Notes: generated by a model not told the origin, from the sequence alone. Positions 1 to 9,323 are shown, counted from the stretch's first letter. The stretch is DNA of 64,000 nt from Psychrobacillus antarcticus (GCF_029533155.1 NZ_JAIZDB010000006.1:186001-250000), one strand, 5' to 3'. Numbers and translations are program-made.

Positions 1-2
1 AT

Positions 3-1790
3 CTAGGAACTGCACTTGGTGTTATATTTCTTTTGTACCCATTTAAAAAAGGGATGCTAAAAGTACAAAAAAGAATACCCTGGTATGATATTTTATTAGC
101 TTTCTTGGCAATGTATGTAACCTATCATAAGATTTTTTTCTATGAATCGATTCTGCAGAGCCGTGTTTCAGGATACAATACCCTTGATATAATCATTTCC
201 ATACTAGGTATACTGCTAGTGCTCGAAGCTACACGAAGGACAGTTGGTCTACCAATTGTAGTAGTAGCATCTGTAGCAATTCTCTATGCAATTTATGGGA
301 ATTTTGTTCCTACACAAATTCTTTCACACCCAGGTTTTTCGGTTGATCGAACAGCAACTGCTCTTTGGTATAAGGAAAGTGGTATATTCGGTACACCAAT
401 TCAGATCTCAGCAAAGTTTATTTTCCTCTTCTTGTTTTTTGGCGTAATGCTTGTACAAACAAATATCGGAAAATTCTTTAATGACCTAGCATTTGCTTTA
501 ACCGGTCGCTATACAGGTGGAACGGCGAAAACTGCCGTTGTAGCAAGTGCATTACAAGGAACTGTATCCGGTAGTTCTGTCGGTAACACTGTTGCAACCG
601 GATCATTTACGATTCCAATGATGAAGAATGCAGGGTTTAAACCTGAATTTGCAGGTGCAACCGAAGCAGCCGCATCTACCGGTGGACAAATTATGCCACC
701 AATGATGGGGGCGGCAGCATTTATCATGATGGAATACCTGGGGGTTTCCTATGGAACCATTATGCTGGCAGCGCTTATTCCAGCTATTCTTTATTTCACA
801 GGAATTTTCATTGGGACACACTTTGAGGCAAAGAAATTAAAAATACATGGTTTACCAAAATCTCAATTACCATCCTTTCGAAAACTGATGAAAAAAAATT
901 GGTTTATGCTACTTCCTCTAATTGTTATCATAGCAACGATTATGTACGGTTTCACGCCACAACGAGCTGCTCTTTTTGGAATCATTGCAGCATTTTTAGT
1001 TAGCCTTGTTCGCAAAGAAACAAGAATGTCATTCAGAAAAACAGTACACGTTCTAGAACAGGGTGCGAGAGTAGCACTTCCCGTCATAGCTGCGGTCGCA
1101 ACAGCAGGTGTCATTGCAGGTGTTGTTAGTATGACTGGGCTTGGTTCAAAATTTGCAGCAGGCGTAATTGAACTTTCGAACGGTTATTTAATACTTGCTC
1201 TAATTTTCACGATGATTGCCTGCTTAGTTCTAGGAATGGGGCTACCTACAACAGCAAATTACGTTGTGACAGCAACAATAGCGGCTCCCGTGCTCATCAA
1301 TGAGTTCGGAGTGGCGCCAATAGCTGCCCATATGTTCGTCTTCTATTTTGGAATTGCCGCCGACATAACTCCTCCAGTATGCTTAGCCGCATATGCAGGG
1401 GCTGGGATAGCAGGTGCAAATCCTTTTAAGACTGGAGTGATAGCTGTGAAATTAGCAATTGCTGCGTTTATCGTCCCATTTATTTTCATTTACAATCCAA
1501 TTTTAGTTATGGTAGACATCGAACCGGGAATGTTAGTATTCTCAGTTGTTGCTGCACTAATAGGTATGGTCGCTGTCAGCAGTTCGATGATTGGATATTT
1601 TATTCGAAACTCAAGACTTTGGGAAAGATTTATTCTTTTCGCTGCAGGTATCATGCTTATCTTACCGGAAATTACTACCACTTTAATTGGTATCGTATTA
1701 GTTGTAGCCATCTGGTTCATTCAAAATCGTCGATCAGATGATGAATATGAATCCAAAAGTTTATCAGGTAGCATTACTACGACAAATTAA
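3..1790 (+). CDS. TRAP transporter permease, fused small and large subunits (5'-truncated)
   Basis: Membrane component of a tripartite ATP-independent periplasmic (TRAP) transporter of the fused 4TM/12TM type, which imports organic acids using ion gradients with an extracytoplasmic binding protein. The frame stays open to the left edge, so the N-terminus lies outside the window; the first internal start codon is a TTG at 33. About 15 hydrophobic segments are visible. The family core is clear at residues ~150-240: a Gly/Ser-rich SGSSVGN segment followed by TGGQIMPPMMG. The binding protein is not in the window and probably lies upstream. A terminator follows the stop. Substrate cannot be read from the sequence. 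Confidence 0.93.
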   Translation, partial: LGTALGVIFLLYPFKKGMLKVQKRIPWYDILLAFLAMYVTYHKIFFYESILQSRVSGYNTLDIIISILGILLVLEATRRTVGLPIVVVASVAILYAIYGNFVPTQILSHPGFSVDRTATALWYKESGIFGTPIQISAKFIFLFLFFGVMLVQTNIGKFFNDLAFALTGRYTGGTAKTAVVASALQGTVSGSSVGNTVATGSFTIPMMKNAGFKPEFAGATEAAASTGGQIMPPMMGAAAFIMMEYLGVSYGTIMLAALIPAILYFTGIFIGTHFEAKKLKIHGLPKSQLPSFRKLMKKNWFMLLPLIVIIATIMYGFTPQRAALFGIIAAFLVSLVRKETRMSFRKTVHVLEQGARVALPVIAAVATAGVIAGVVSMTGLGSKFAAGVIELSNGYLILALIFTMIACLVLGMGLPTTANYVVTATIAAPVLINEFGVAPIAAHMFVFYFGIAADITPPVCLAAYAGAGIAGANPFKTGVIAVKLAIAAFIVPFIFIYNPILVMVDIEPGMLVFSVVAALIGMVAVSSSMIGYFIRNSRLWERFILFAAGIMLILPEITTTLIGIVLVVAIWFIQNRRSDDEYESKSLSGSITTTN

Positions 1791-1851
1791 TGGGAATATG
1801 CTAGAGCATAATTTAATGAGTTAATTATAAATGAATTATTGAAATTTAGAA

Positions 1852-1882
1852 GGCAGCTCCTATCAATGGAGCTGCTTTTTTG
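1852..1882 (+). terminator. Rho-independent terminator after the TRAP permease
   Basis: An 8-bp stem (GCAGCTCC / GGAGCTGC) with a 7-nt loop is followed by six T, 60 nt after the TRAP stop codon. Confidence 0.85.
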
Positions 1883-2020
1883 TTGATATTCCAAGTTCTG
1901 TCGTTTCAAATCGTACCTTGTCAATTTCCCAGGAAATATGTCAGACCGTGTTCTTCTATTTACTTTTCATGGATATCACCCTATAATAAAGTAAATCCAA
2001 TAAGAAAAGTAGGTTTTAAA

Positions 2021-2440
2021 GTGAAAACAATTCCGAAACCACTTGTAATGGTTAATCAGTGGACAATTGTTTTATCTGTAATCATTGCACTTCTAACTCA
2101 ATCAGCGTGGATATTGCTTATTCCGTTAGTTGCAAATTTATCCAGTTTATTAACCGGTTTTCATCCAATACTAGTTGTGGCCAAAAGGTTTTTATCTAAA
2201 CCTGCCAATCAATATATACAAGAAGACTATCCCCAACTTCGATTCAATCAGTGGTTGGCAGTTGGCTTTTTGTTAATAGCTAGCATTAGCTCTTTACTAA
2301 GCTGGTCTCTATTATTTAATGTTGCAGCCATTATGGTCGGCCTTGCAGCATCCATCGCATTAGCAGGATTTTGCATCGGTTGCTTCGTCCGTTTCCAATT
2401 CCAACAATGGAACTATCGTAGAAAAAAATCAGCAGCATAA
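2021..2440 (+). CDS. DUF4395 family membrane protein
   Basis: Small integral membrane protein of about 139 residues. The frame is open upstream to 1880, but residues before the GTG at 2021 look unlike the family and overlap the terminator region; the family usually begins with a short K-x-I-P-K-P-L-V stretch, which this start gives. Four hydrophobic segments end in G-F-C-I-G-C-F, the DUF4395 C-terminal cysteine signature. The family has no assigned reaction, though the paired cysteines resemble those of thiol-redox membrane proteins. Monocistronic. Confidence 0.8.
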   Translation: MKTIPKPLVMVNQWTIVLSVIIALLTQSAWILLIPLVANLSSLLTGFHPILVVAKRFLSKPANQYIQEDYPQLRFNQWLAVGFLLIASISSLLSWSLLFNVAAIMVGLAASIALAGFCIGCFVRFQFQQWNYRRKKSAA

Positions 2441-2450
2441 TTTGAAAGAC

Positions 2451-2485
2451 AGTCTTTCCATGAAAATTGGAAAGGCTATTTATTT
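2451..2485. terminator. Terminator hairpin between convergent genes
   Basis: A 9-bp stem (AGTCTTTCC / GGAAAGGCT) lies between the DUF4395 gene and the convergent lipoprotein gene. The T tract is weak on both sides. Confidence 0.5.
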
Positions 2486-2896
2486 GTCTTCAAATTCAAA
2501 GACATCTTTTAATATACTTGTTCCTTCTTTGTCTAATCTCCCGAAAGAATCGCCTTCAATAATCGTAGAATTACCATTAATTTCAAACCAAATATAATAT
2601 TCCAATAAACGCTCAGGCATATTTACGTCATCCTGAAGAAAAAGAACTGCTTTTACATCCTCTTTCCTCGCCATTTGTGGTTTGACATTTCTTTCCCACT
2701 CAATCCGATCGAATGCTTGGCTTAATTCATCAACTGTATTCAAATCACCAATAATTACTTCATTTGCATAATTACCATCTTCAGTCACCTTAAAAACATC
2801 TACTCTTGTCAACATTTCTATTGTTTCATTTTCAGTACATCCCATTAACAATATAATAAATACCATCGTGAAACTACTAACTATTTTTTTCATCAT
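2480..2896 (-). CDS. Putative lipoprotein, unknown function
   Basis: Protein of 138 residues with a lipoprotein signal: positively charged start, hydrophobic stretch and a lipobox-like L-L-M-G-C, with Cys at residue ~20. The rest is a small soluble domain I do not recognise. Its start overlaps the stop of the upstream DUF5412 gene by 4 bp, so it is the last gene of a three-gene cell-envelope operon. It would be anchored on the outer face of the membrane. Confidence 0.7.
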   Translation of the reverse strand: MMKKIVSSFTMVFIILLMGCTENETIEMLTRVDVFKVTEDGNYANEVIIGDLNTVDELSQAFDRIEWERNVKPQMARKEDVKAVLFLQDDVNMPERLLEYYIWFEINGNSTIIEGDSFGRLDKEGTSILKDVFEFEDK

Positions 2897-3267
2897 TTCC
2901 TCCTAAAATCATATTTTTCCTTTGGGACATTTAAAGTGTGATCATTGATAATTACAGTATCATTATCCACCCAAGAAATTTCTGCATCTTCTTCTCTATA
3001 ATTCCAATATATATTTTTGATTTTCCCATTTTTTTCATTAAAAACAAGTTCACCACGAACTGCATAGGAAGTAGTAGAACCCCCATTTGTAACATAAGCT
3101 TTTAACGTAAATTTCCCATCTGGTGATGATTCCTCCGCAAGAAACTCTCCTTTTGGCAGATTTTCCATACTTATGAAAAATGTATACACAAAGATTCCTA
3201 GTAGAACTAGTGTCAATGTAACAGGTATGCTTATTACAAGGAGAGTAACTTTTAGAGTTCTTTTCAT
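2893..3267 (-). CDS. DUF5412 family protein
   Basis: A 124-residue protein with one N-terminal membrane segment (residues ~5-33) and an extracytoplasmic beta-rich domain. The pattern L-P-x-G-E, S-P-D-G-K, T-S-Y-A-V-R-G-E and N-I-Y-W-N-Y matches the DUF5412 family as I know it. Function is unknown. It overlaps both neighbours by 4 bp, which implies translational coupling in one operon. Confidence 0.78.
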   Translation of the reverse strand: MKRTLKVTLLVISIPVTLTLVLLGIFVYTFFISMENLPKGEFLAEESSPDGKFTLKAYVTNGGSTTSYAVRGELVFNEKNGKIKNIYWNYREEDAEISWVDNDTVIINDHTLNVPKEKYDFRRK

Positions 3268-3716
3268 CCTTCACTCCTATTCCCATAATAATTAGTTCTT
3301 ACAATGGAAATAATAACCAGAAAAATTGCTCCAATGAAAGCTAGAGTAATAACATTATTTATTCCATATTTGTTACTGGCGTACTCTCCATCTCTTTTAG
3401 CCTTAATATATGTTCCATCGTCCTCCTGTGTAGCAATTGCCTCGTCAGTACTTATCCCTTGAATGGAATAATATTTAGTACCTTTTGGATAGGCATTTGA
3501 GAAATTGCCAGAGTACGTTCCTTCCCTATCCGAATACTTCGTTACATGACCAATTTCCTTTTCCACCTCATCGACTTGTTCATCTGTAACCACATAAACG
3601 TAGTCATCCCAAACAACGAATGCATAAGCCCAGTCTGCTAACGACTTAATTGGAAATAAAATAGATAAAAAAAGAATAAAGACAATACCAACACCGAATA
3701 TTTTTTTATTATTCAA
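3264..3716 (-). CDS. Membrane protein with N- and C-terminal TM segments, unknown
   Basis: First gene of the operon running down to 2480. The start is TTG with AAGGGG 11 nt upstream. The 150-residue product has an N-terminal membrane or signal segment (residues ~6-27), an extracytoplasmic domain rich in D, E, Y and G (~28-118) and a second membrane helix (~122-142). I do not recognise the family. With the two downstream genes it forms an exported or membrane-bound set whose members may act together; that is inference. Confidence 0.65.
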   Translation of the reverse strand: MNNKKIFGVGIVFILFLSILFPIKSLADWAYAFVVWDDYVYVVTDEQVDEVEKEIGHVTKYSDREGTYSGNFSNAYPKGTKYYSIQGISTDEAIATQEDDGTYIKAKRDGEYASNKYGINNVITLAFIGAIFLVIISIVRTNYYGNRSEG

Positions 3717-3776
3717 TTAATAAGCACCCCTTGAAACATTGGACGTTTTAACCCAATTTCTGTTCCATTTACTTAC

Positions 3777-3816
3777 AAAAAAAAAAGCTGCTCCAAAGTA
3801 GAAAACTACTTTGAAA
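3777..3816 (-). terminator. Terminator of the YebC-family gene
   Basis: Read on the minus strand: an 8-bp stem CAAAGTAG / CTACTTTG with a 4-nt loop, followed by a run of about ten T. Confidence 0.8.
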
Positions 3817-3831
3817 CAACCTCTATTTCTA

Positions 3832-4551
3832 CTATTCCCCTAAATCTACATTGTGGTAGACTTGTTGAACATCCTCTAAATCTTCAATTGCATCGATCAT
3901 TTTTTCGAATTGTACTTGAGCGTCTGCATCTAATGCAATATCATTTTGAGCAAGCATTGTTAGTTCTGCTACTGTAAAGTCAGTGACTCCTGAAGCTCTT
4001 AGTGCTTCCTGTACAGCATGGAATTGATCCGGATCTGCATAAACGATTACTGCATCTTCTTCTTCTAAAATGTCACGAGCATCAACGTCCGCTTCCATCA
4101 AGATTTCTAGTACATCATCCGCAGTTTTTCCTTCTAAACCAATAACAGCAGTTGCATCAAACATATACGCTACTGAACCACTAACACCCATATTACCGCC
4201 ATTTTTACCAAATGCGGCACGTACATCGGATGCAGTACGGTTTACGTTATTTGTCAGTGCATCCACAATTACCATAGAACCGCTTGGTCCAAAACCTTCA
4301 TAACGAAGTTCATCAAAGCTTTCCTCGGATCCACCTTTTGCTTTCTCGATTGCTTTATCAATAATATGCTTTGGCACACTGTATGTTTTTGCACGTTCCA
4401 ATACTACTTTAAGCGCTTGGTTAGAAGTAGGATCAGGCTCACCTTGTCTTGCAGCAACATATATTTCACGACCAAATTTCGCATAAATGCGGCTAGTATT
4501 AGCGTCTTTGGAAGCTTTCTTTTCTTTAATATTATTCCACTTACGACCCAT
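3832..4551 (-). CDS. yeeI: YebC/PmpR (TACO1) family regulator, YeeI-like
   Basis: A 239-residue member of the YebC/TACO1 family, resembling B. subtilis YeeI almost end to end from the opening M-G-R-K-W. Some members of this family act as DNA-binding regulators, and others help ribosomes through difficult stretches such as polyproline. The ATG at 4551 is chosen over the GTG three codons upstream because the family begins there. Landmarks: an N-terminal helical domain (1-75) and two alpha/beta domains with E-G-F-G-P-x-G and L-E-G-K-T. It has its own promoter and terminator, so it is monocistronic. Confidence 0.93.
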   Translation of the reverse strand: MGRKWNNIKEKKASKDANTSRIYAKFGREIYVAARQGEPDPTSNQALKVVLERAKTYSVPKHIIDKAIEKAKGGSEESFDELRYEGFGPSGSMVIVDALTNNVNRTASDVRAAFGKNGGNMGVSGSVAYMFDATAVIGLEGKTADDVLEILMEADVDARDILEEEDAVIVYADPDQFHAVQEALRASGVTDFTVAELTMLAQNDIALDADAQVQFEKMIDAIEDLEDVQQVYHNVDLGE

Positions 4552-4593
4552 AAGTCCCACTCTCTTTCGCTAAGCTAAATTTTATACTGTAAC

Positions 4594-4623
4594 ATTATAC
4601 ATGAAACCCTTATAAACTAGCAA
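4594..4623 (-). promoter_or_regulatory. Predicted sigma-A promoter of the YebC-family gene
   Basis: On the minus strand: -35 TTGCTA (4618-4623), 18-nt spacer, -10 TATAAT (4594-4599), about 45 nt before the start codon. Confidence 0.45.
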
Positions 4624-4651
4624 AATAAATACAGTAACTTCCATTAATATA

Positions 4652-5080
4652 CTATTGATTTGGATACAGTTCTTGTAGAAAAGCAATAGACTGTATAATC
4701 ATTTCCTTTAGAACATCTACATCTATATCTTCTACTTTATTTATATATACGCATGATTTTCCTACAGTATATTTTCCAAAGCGTTTGAGCGTTTCTTCTC
4801 GCGTTGTATCTCCTGTTGCAAAATATAAACTAATCTTTGCCTTTCTTGGTGAGAAACCCACTAAAGGTGCATCTCCTTCGTGACCTGAAGCATATTTATA
4901 ATGATAAGTCCCAAAACCAATAATGCTAGGTCCCCACATTTTAGCTTCATAGCCTGAGGTCTGCTCAAAAATTTCTAAAAGCTTGTAGGCGTCCTCACGT
5001 TTCTTCAGATGATCGACTGCCTCTACAAATTCAATTACATTAGCATCTGTCTCTTTCGTCTTAGTTTCGTATTTAGCCAC
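4652..5080 (-). CDS. DUF1801 domain protein
   Basis: A 142-residue soluble protein of the DUF1801 (YdhG-like) family: a helical N-terminus, then W-G-P-S-I-I-G-F-G and a C-terminal segment with G-K-S-C-V-Y-I-N. The biochemical role of the family is unsettled. The start is GTG with AAAGGGGA upstream. It lies 23 nt downstream of the DUF2339 gene on the same strand, so co-transcription is likely. Confidence 0.85.
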   Translation of the reverse strand: MAKYETKTKETDANVIEFVEAVDHLKKREDAYKLLEIFEQTSGYEAKMWGPSIIGFGTYHYKYASGHEGDAPLVGFSPRKAKISLYFATGDTTREETLKRFGKYTVGKSCVYINKVEDIDVDVLKEMIIQSIAFLQELYPNQ

Positions 5081-5103
5081 TTTTCACTGTCCCCTTTCGA
5101 TCA

Positions 5104-6690
5104 CTACTTTTTATAATAGACCCTTGAAACGAGTAGTCCAACGACTCCTAGAACTATAAATAAGAATGCCTTAATAGCTACAGACACAAATGAAATATCG
5201 AACAGTATGATTTTCGCTAACGTCACAAACAGAATACTTACACCGACGTACTTACCTTGAGGCAATGAAAAACGACTAAATACCATAAATAATATAGCTA
5301 CCACAATCCAAAACGAACTAGTTATGACTCGCTCCGTATTGCTGCCACTAATCCCTGAAACTAAGGTAGCTATCATATGTAGGTAGTATAAAATCATAAT
5401 CGCCACAAAAGATACACTGATATTTAAAACCGATTTATCTATAAAGGTTCTTGTCAGCAAATAAATTCCATACACTGTACCTACTAAAAATACTATCCAG
5501 TGTAGCATTTCCCATGATACCCAGCCCGTAATAGAAAAAGATAGAACATAGTAGACAGCCACGACATAACTAGTAATCAAAAGAATTAGGTGTAATGTAT
5601 GTTTGAACTTTTTATAAACGAAGAAGTATATAAAGCTCAATCCAATAATACCTTCAAATAGTAAATTATCTATTTGAAGCTGCATTATATTTAGCAATAC
5701 AACCGATCCATTCGCGATAAAAATAGGTGCACGAATCGAATCCTTTTGATATACATAATAACAAATTCCATAGATGAGCATTATGATTGTCATTATAACT
5801 GTCGCTTCATTATCCGTGAATTCTACACGAACCCATAAAACAGTTAATAGCATAATAGAAAATAGTGTATACGCTTGTTCTTTTAGCATCTGCTTTGTTT
5901 TTATTAAACTAACGAGTAATGAAAAATGTTGCACGAATATGGGAAGCATTGCAATCCATTTATATGTGTCAGGTACATTTGTAAACATAAAGAATACTAC
6001 TATTGCTATCTGTAAGAAGATAACCGAAATATAATATAAAGCCTTATAGGAATATTTAATGGCAATCCATAGGAATACTGTGAAAAGAACTGTTTCATAT
6101 AATGAAAATAAGGGAATATTTGGAGAAGTACTCTTTATCAAAAATGGAACAAATACGCCCCCAACTATAGCAACAATTCCAATTCCTTGTGAACGGTATT
6201 TATAGGTTAGAAATACCCCTATTGCAATCCAAATAATATTCAAAATGAAAGCTACTGTTGGTCCAGATATATTATACAGCTGGTGCATTGCAAAAGTGGT
6301 CAACATTAAAACAGGAATAGACCCACCAAGCAGCATATGCCCTAAATTCTTGCGACTTTTTTTCATTTGCCATATCCCTAATGCGATTAAAACAAAACCA
6401 ACAACATAACCAATGATTACTTTTACGGTTGGTTGTAAAAAACCGTAATCCGAAACTGCTTTGAATCCCCAAATTATTCCCATTATAAATACAACAATAA
6501 ATAAGGGAGGTAGTATTTTCTGAAAAATTAGTGCATCCCATTCTACAGGCTGTTTCACTTGTTGTTGCTGCTGTATGATAGGCCGCTCCGGCTGAGAGAT
6601 ATTCGGCTTCGTATGTAGTTGTTCTTCTAAAAATTGAACCCGTTCTTCTAATTGCTCTATTCTCTTTTCAAGAAGTTCACTCTTCTCCAT
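5104..6690 (-). CDS. DUF2339 polytopic membrane protein
   Basis: Large membrane protein of 528 residues. An N-terminal coiled coil (~1-25, repeating L-E-x-R-I-E-Q-L-E-E-R-V) precedes a short Gln/Pro-rich linker and then roughly 15 tightly packed hydrophobic segments. This layout is that of the DUF2339 family, whose function is not established. The start is ATG with AGGTGGGA upstream. It probably forms an operon with the DUF1801 gene. The 210 bases upstream (6691-6900) hold no gene. Confidence 0.85.
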   Translation of the reverse strand: MEKSELLEKRIEQLEERVQFLEEQLHTKPNISQPERPIIQQQQQVKQPVEWDALIFQKILPPLFIVVFIMGIIWGFKAVSDYGFLQPTVKVIIGYVVGFVLIALGIWQMKKSRKNLGHMLLGGSIPVLMLTTFAMHQLYNISGPTVAFILNIIWIAIGVFLTYKYRSQGIGIVAIVGGVFVPFLIKSTSPNIPLFSLYETVLFTVFLWIAIKYSYKALYYISVIFLQIAIVVFFMFTNVPDTYKWIAMLPIFVQHFSLLVSLIKTKQMLKEQAYTLFSIMLLTVLWVRVEFTDNEATVIMTIIMLIYGICYYVYQKDSIRAPIFIANGSVVLLNIMQLQIDNLLFEGIIGLSFIYFFVYKKFKHTLHLILLITSYVVAVYYVLSFSITGWVSWEMLHWIVFLVGTVYGIYLLTRTFIDKSVLNISVSFVAIMILYYLHMIATLVSGISGSNTERVITSSFWIVVAILFMVFSRFSLPQGKYVGVSILFVTLAKIILFDISFVSVAIKAFLFIVLGVVGLLVSRVYYKK

Positions 6691-6912
6691 TAAATCCCAC
6701 CTTTTCTATACACTCTTCTCATACTATTAGACAAATATTGAAAATATCCTTTAAACTGCATGGATGTTTGTTTCATTTTCCTATTATTGCTTCAAAATAT
6801 TCTCACTGTTGGGTATTCAAAATTTCTTTTTTATCATCCCTTTTCATATCTTCTTTTCCATCTTTCCATATATAATAAAAGATAACTTAGTTTCCATAGG
6901 ATGGTGAGAAAA

Positions 6913-7302
6913 ATGAGAGATCGTGGAGCAACTATCATTATAGAAAACGGCCAAGTAGCACTCATTAAACGAACGAAACCTCATATGACCTATTACGTGT
7001 TCCCGGGAGGAGGACTAGAAAAAGGTGAAACACCAGAGCAAGCGGCGATTCGTGAAACATTTGAAGAGATTGGCGTACACGTAAGAATCCAGCGTCCTTT
7101 TAAAATTCTAGAACAAAGCGGCACTCAACACTTTTTTCTTGCAGATATAATCGGTGGACAGTTCGGGCCAGGAATCGGTGAAGAATATACGCGTCCATCT
7201 TCCGAAAGAGGCGGCTACGAACCTATATGGTTAGATATAAAAGATTTGTCGTCTCTGGATGTACGTCCTAAAGAAATTACCGAACTAATTACAGACGACT
7301 AG
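6913..7302 (+). CDS. Nudix hydrolase
   Basis: Hydrolyses a nucleoside-diphosphate-linked substrate; the exact substrate cannot be read. The Nudix box G-x5-E-x7-R-E-x2-E-E-x-G is complete at residues 33-55, including the metal-binding glutamates. The frame is open to an ATG at 6901, but the ATG at 6913 has GGTGAG 4 nt upstream and is preferred (129 residues). A 7-bp inverted repeat (GCAGTCC / GGACTGC) with a 20-nt loop follows the stop but lacks a T tract. Confidence 0.9.
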   Translation: MRDRGATIIIENGQVALIKRTKPHMTYYVFPGGGLEKGETPEQAAIRETFEEIGVHVRIQRPFKILEQSGTQHFFLADIIGGQFGPGIGEEYTRPSSERGGYEPIWLDIKDLSSLDVRPKEITELITDD

Positions 7303-7376
7303 CAGTCCAATAACCGCACAGAATGACAGGACTGCCTCTATGTTTTCCACTAAGATACATATAAGGAGTGGAGCCA

Positions 7377-8240
7377 ATGGGATGGGTTGAGTCGATTCAG
7401 CAAGCAATAAGCTATATAGAGGATCATTTACTAGAGGATTTATCGATGGAACAAATTGCTAAGGAAGCAAATTCTTCTGTTTTCCATTTTCAACGGACGT
7501 TTTCCATCCTAACGGATACGTCCCTCGGAGACTACATTCGAAGAAGGCGCCTAACTTTAGCTGCGCAAGAATTGCTAAATACGGACAATAAAATAATCGA
7601 TATCTCCTACAAATACGGCTATGACACTCCTGAATCCTTCACAAAAGCATTCCGTAAGCAAAACGGGATAACGCCTAGTGAAGCAAGAAAAAGTATAGGG
7701 AAAATAATTTCCTATAACCGCCTGATCATTCAGGTAAATTTGAAGGGGGCAGAACCGATGAAGTATAAAATTGTAGAGAAAGAAAGCTTTCAGGCTGTCG
7801 GAGTGAAAAGAATATATAACTGCAAGAATGGAGATAATACACGGGGTATTCCTTTGTTTTGGGATGATGTACATGCAGATGGTACAAATGATTTGTTGTT
7901 CCAATTAAACAATGGAGAAATTGAAGGGGTACTCGGGGTTTGCGTTGCAGATGCGGCATATCAAGAAAACAGCTTAATTGAGTATTGGATAGCAGCTGAT
8001 CATGTAGGCGAAGTCCCAGAAAACTTAGCAGCTATTACAATCCCTGCATCTAAGTGGGTAGTGTTCGAGGTACATGGCCCGATGCCAAATGCTATGCAGA
8101 ATACATGGAAACAAATATATGCCGAGTGGTTTCCGTCCAATCCGTATGAACCTGCAGGAACACCGGAACTGGAAGTATATTTCGATGACAATCCTTCTAG
8201 CGAAAATTATTACTCAGAAATTTGGATACCAATTAAATAA
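7377..8240 (+). CDS. AraC-family regulator with GyrI-like effector domain
   Basis: Transcription regulator of 287 residues. Residues ~3-105 hold two AraC-type helix-turn-helix motifs, ending in the typical F-T-K-A-F-R-K-x-N-G-I-T-P-S-E-A-R. Residues ~125-287 form a GyrI/SOUL-like effector-binding domain of the kind that binds hydrophobic cations or drugs in Rob and BmrR. The ATG at 7377 is placed 8 nt after AAGGAG; the upstream GTG at 7368 overlaps that SD. No drug-pump gene is adjacent, so the target is unknown. Confidence 0.88.
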   Translation: MGWVESIQQAISYIEDHLLEDLSMEQIAKEANSSVFHFQRTFSILTDTSLGDYIRRRRLTLAAQELLNTDNKIIDISYKYGYDTPESFTKAFRKQNGITPSEARKSIGKIISYNRLIIQVNLKGAEPMKYKIVEKESFQAVGVKRIYNCKNGDNTRGIPLFWDDVHADGTNDLLFQLNNGEIEGVLGVCVADAAYQENSLIEYWIAADHVGEVPENLAAITIPASKWVVFEVHGPMPNAMQNTWKQIYAEWFPSNPYEPAGTPELEVYFDDNPSSENYYSEIWIPIK

Positions 8241-8294
8241 CAGTAAAACCCGAGGTGCACGATGTCCCTTGGGCTTTCATATATAACCGCAGTA

Positions 8295-8426
8295 TTATTT
8301 TAAATTAAGTTGCCACGAAATACCAAACTTATCTTGAACCCAACCATTTTTTTGACTGAATCCATAATTTCCTATTGGCATTAAAGCTTGTCCACCATCT
8401 AGTAGGAGATTACCATCGCCATCACT
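8295..8426 (-). pseudogene. Remnant of a VOC/PhnB-like protein (C-terminal end only)
   Basis: On the minus strand 43 in-frame codons end at TAA (8295-8297). They encode a typical C-terminus of the PhnB-like vicinal-oxygen-chelate family: D-G-D-G-N-L-L-L-D-G-G-Q-A-L-M-P, then G-W-V-Q-D-K-F-G-I-S-W-Q-L-N-L. A TAG stop lies directly upstream (8427-8429) and no start codon or N-terminal domain is present, so this is a decayed fragment. It accounts for most of the gap 8241-8489. Confidence 0.75.
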
Positions 8427-8489
8427 CTAACAAGTACAATAGTTTTCCCACTGCATGAAAATTCGTCATTTTTATGCTAATCTCAGTAT

Positions 8490-8963
8490 ATGAAAAAACT
8501 TATACCTCTTTTACTATTACTTGTTGTTGTATTTTTAGCATCAGGGCAAACAGCTGAACAACAATCTATGCAGGATATCTTAAAGGATTGGCTCCCAAAC
8601 AAACCATTCGAATCTTTTCTCAGCCTTTTTCAAGTTCCATACTGGGGTATTCTTGTTTCTGTGGAAGAGCGTGGATATTATGCTTTTGTAGAGTTTTTAA
8701 TACGAAAAGGAACCCATTTCATTTATTTTGGAATCATTGCTTTAGCGATTTATATTGCATTACCTAGATTTAAGTATCGGAAGGTTACAGCGGTCGTGAT
8801 CACTATGCTTCTCGCTATTGCCGATGAATTTAGACAATCTTTGACAAGTGGTCGTACGGCTTCTTTCCAAGATGTACTATTAGATACATCTGGGGCAATT
8901 GCTGCACTATTGTTCATGTCCTTTATTCAATGGTTTAAGCATAGAAAAAACGTTGACCGATAA
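8490..8963 (+). CDS. VanZ-family membrane protein
   Basis: A 157-residue protein with four hydrophobic segments. The VanZ core is recognisable: R-K-G-T-H-F-x-x-Y-F-G, then A-I-A-D-E-F-R-Q-S-L-T-S-G-R and D-V-L-L-D-T-S-G. The original VanZ gives low-level teicoplanin resistance, but most chromosomal homologues have no known role. It is a single gene, followed at once by a terminator. Confidence 0.88.
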   Translation: MKKLIPLLLLLVVVFLASGQTAEQQSMQDILKDWLPNKPFESFLSLFQVPYWGILVSVEERGYYAFVEFLIRKGTHFIYFGIIALAIYIALPRFKYRKVTAVVITMLLAIADEFRQSLTSGRTASFQDVLLDTSGAIAALLFMSFIQWFKHRKNVDR

Positions 8964-8981
8964 AAGGCCAACGTTTTTTTC
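8943..8981. terminator. Terminator after the VanZ-like gene
   Basis: A stem AACGTTG / CAACGTT flanked by A and T runs overlaps the end of the gene; the flanks make it usable in both directions. Confidence 0.82.
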
Positions 8982-9028
8982 TTGAAAATAATATGTATAC
9001 TAAAGGGATATCTCCTTGCCACACCCTA

Positions 9029-9322
9029 TCACTCCTTGGGATATTTCAATGCATTTTTCTTCATTTTTTGCTGTGCCGCTTCTTTCAAGTCAATCCCAAG
9101 AACATCAGCAAATTGGAGGAGATAAATGAATACATCCGCTGCTTCGTCAGCAATTGCTTGTTTGTCTTTTTTTATCGCATCCTCTGCACTAGCCCATTGA
9201 AAATGCTCTAAAAGTTCACTTGCTTCTAAAGAAATTGAAATAGCTAGGCTACGAGCATCATGATTTCCTCCCCAACCTCGTTCATCTCGGAATTCCTTAA
9301 TTTCTTCTGTTAATTGTTTCAT
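9029..9322 (-). CDS. MazG-like nucleotide pyrophosphohydrolase
   Basis: A 97-residue all-alpha NTP pyrophosphohydrolase of the MazG/RS21-C6 type, expected to hydrolyse (d)NTPs to monophosphates and pyrophosphate, probably in nucleotide-pool cleaning. The metal-binding pattern is visible: E-A-S-E-L-L-E-H-F-Q-W, then D-E-A-A-D-V-x-x-Y-L. The ATG follows the stop codon of the methyltransferase by one base, and GGAGAATAAT at the end of that gene serves as its SD, so translation is coupled. Confidence 0.9.
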   Translation of the reverse strand: MKQLTEEIKEFRDERGWGGNHDARSLAISISLEASELLEHFQWASAEDAIKKDKQAIADEAADVFIYLLQFADVLGIDLKEAAQQKMKKNALKYPKE

Positions 9323-9323
9323 A

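Noticed and set aside
4070-4303. Plus-strand frame opposite the YebC-family gene
   Set aside because: Shadow of a strongly conserved minus-strand gene.
7303-7345. GCAGTCC / GGACTGC inverted repeat after the Nudix gene
   Set aside because: 20-nt loop and no T tract, so not called as a terminator.
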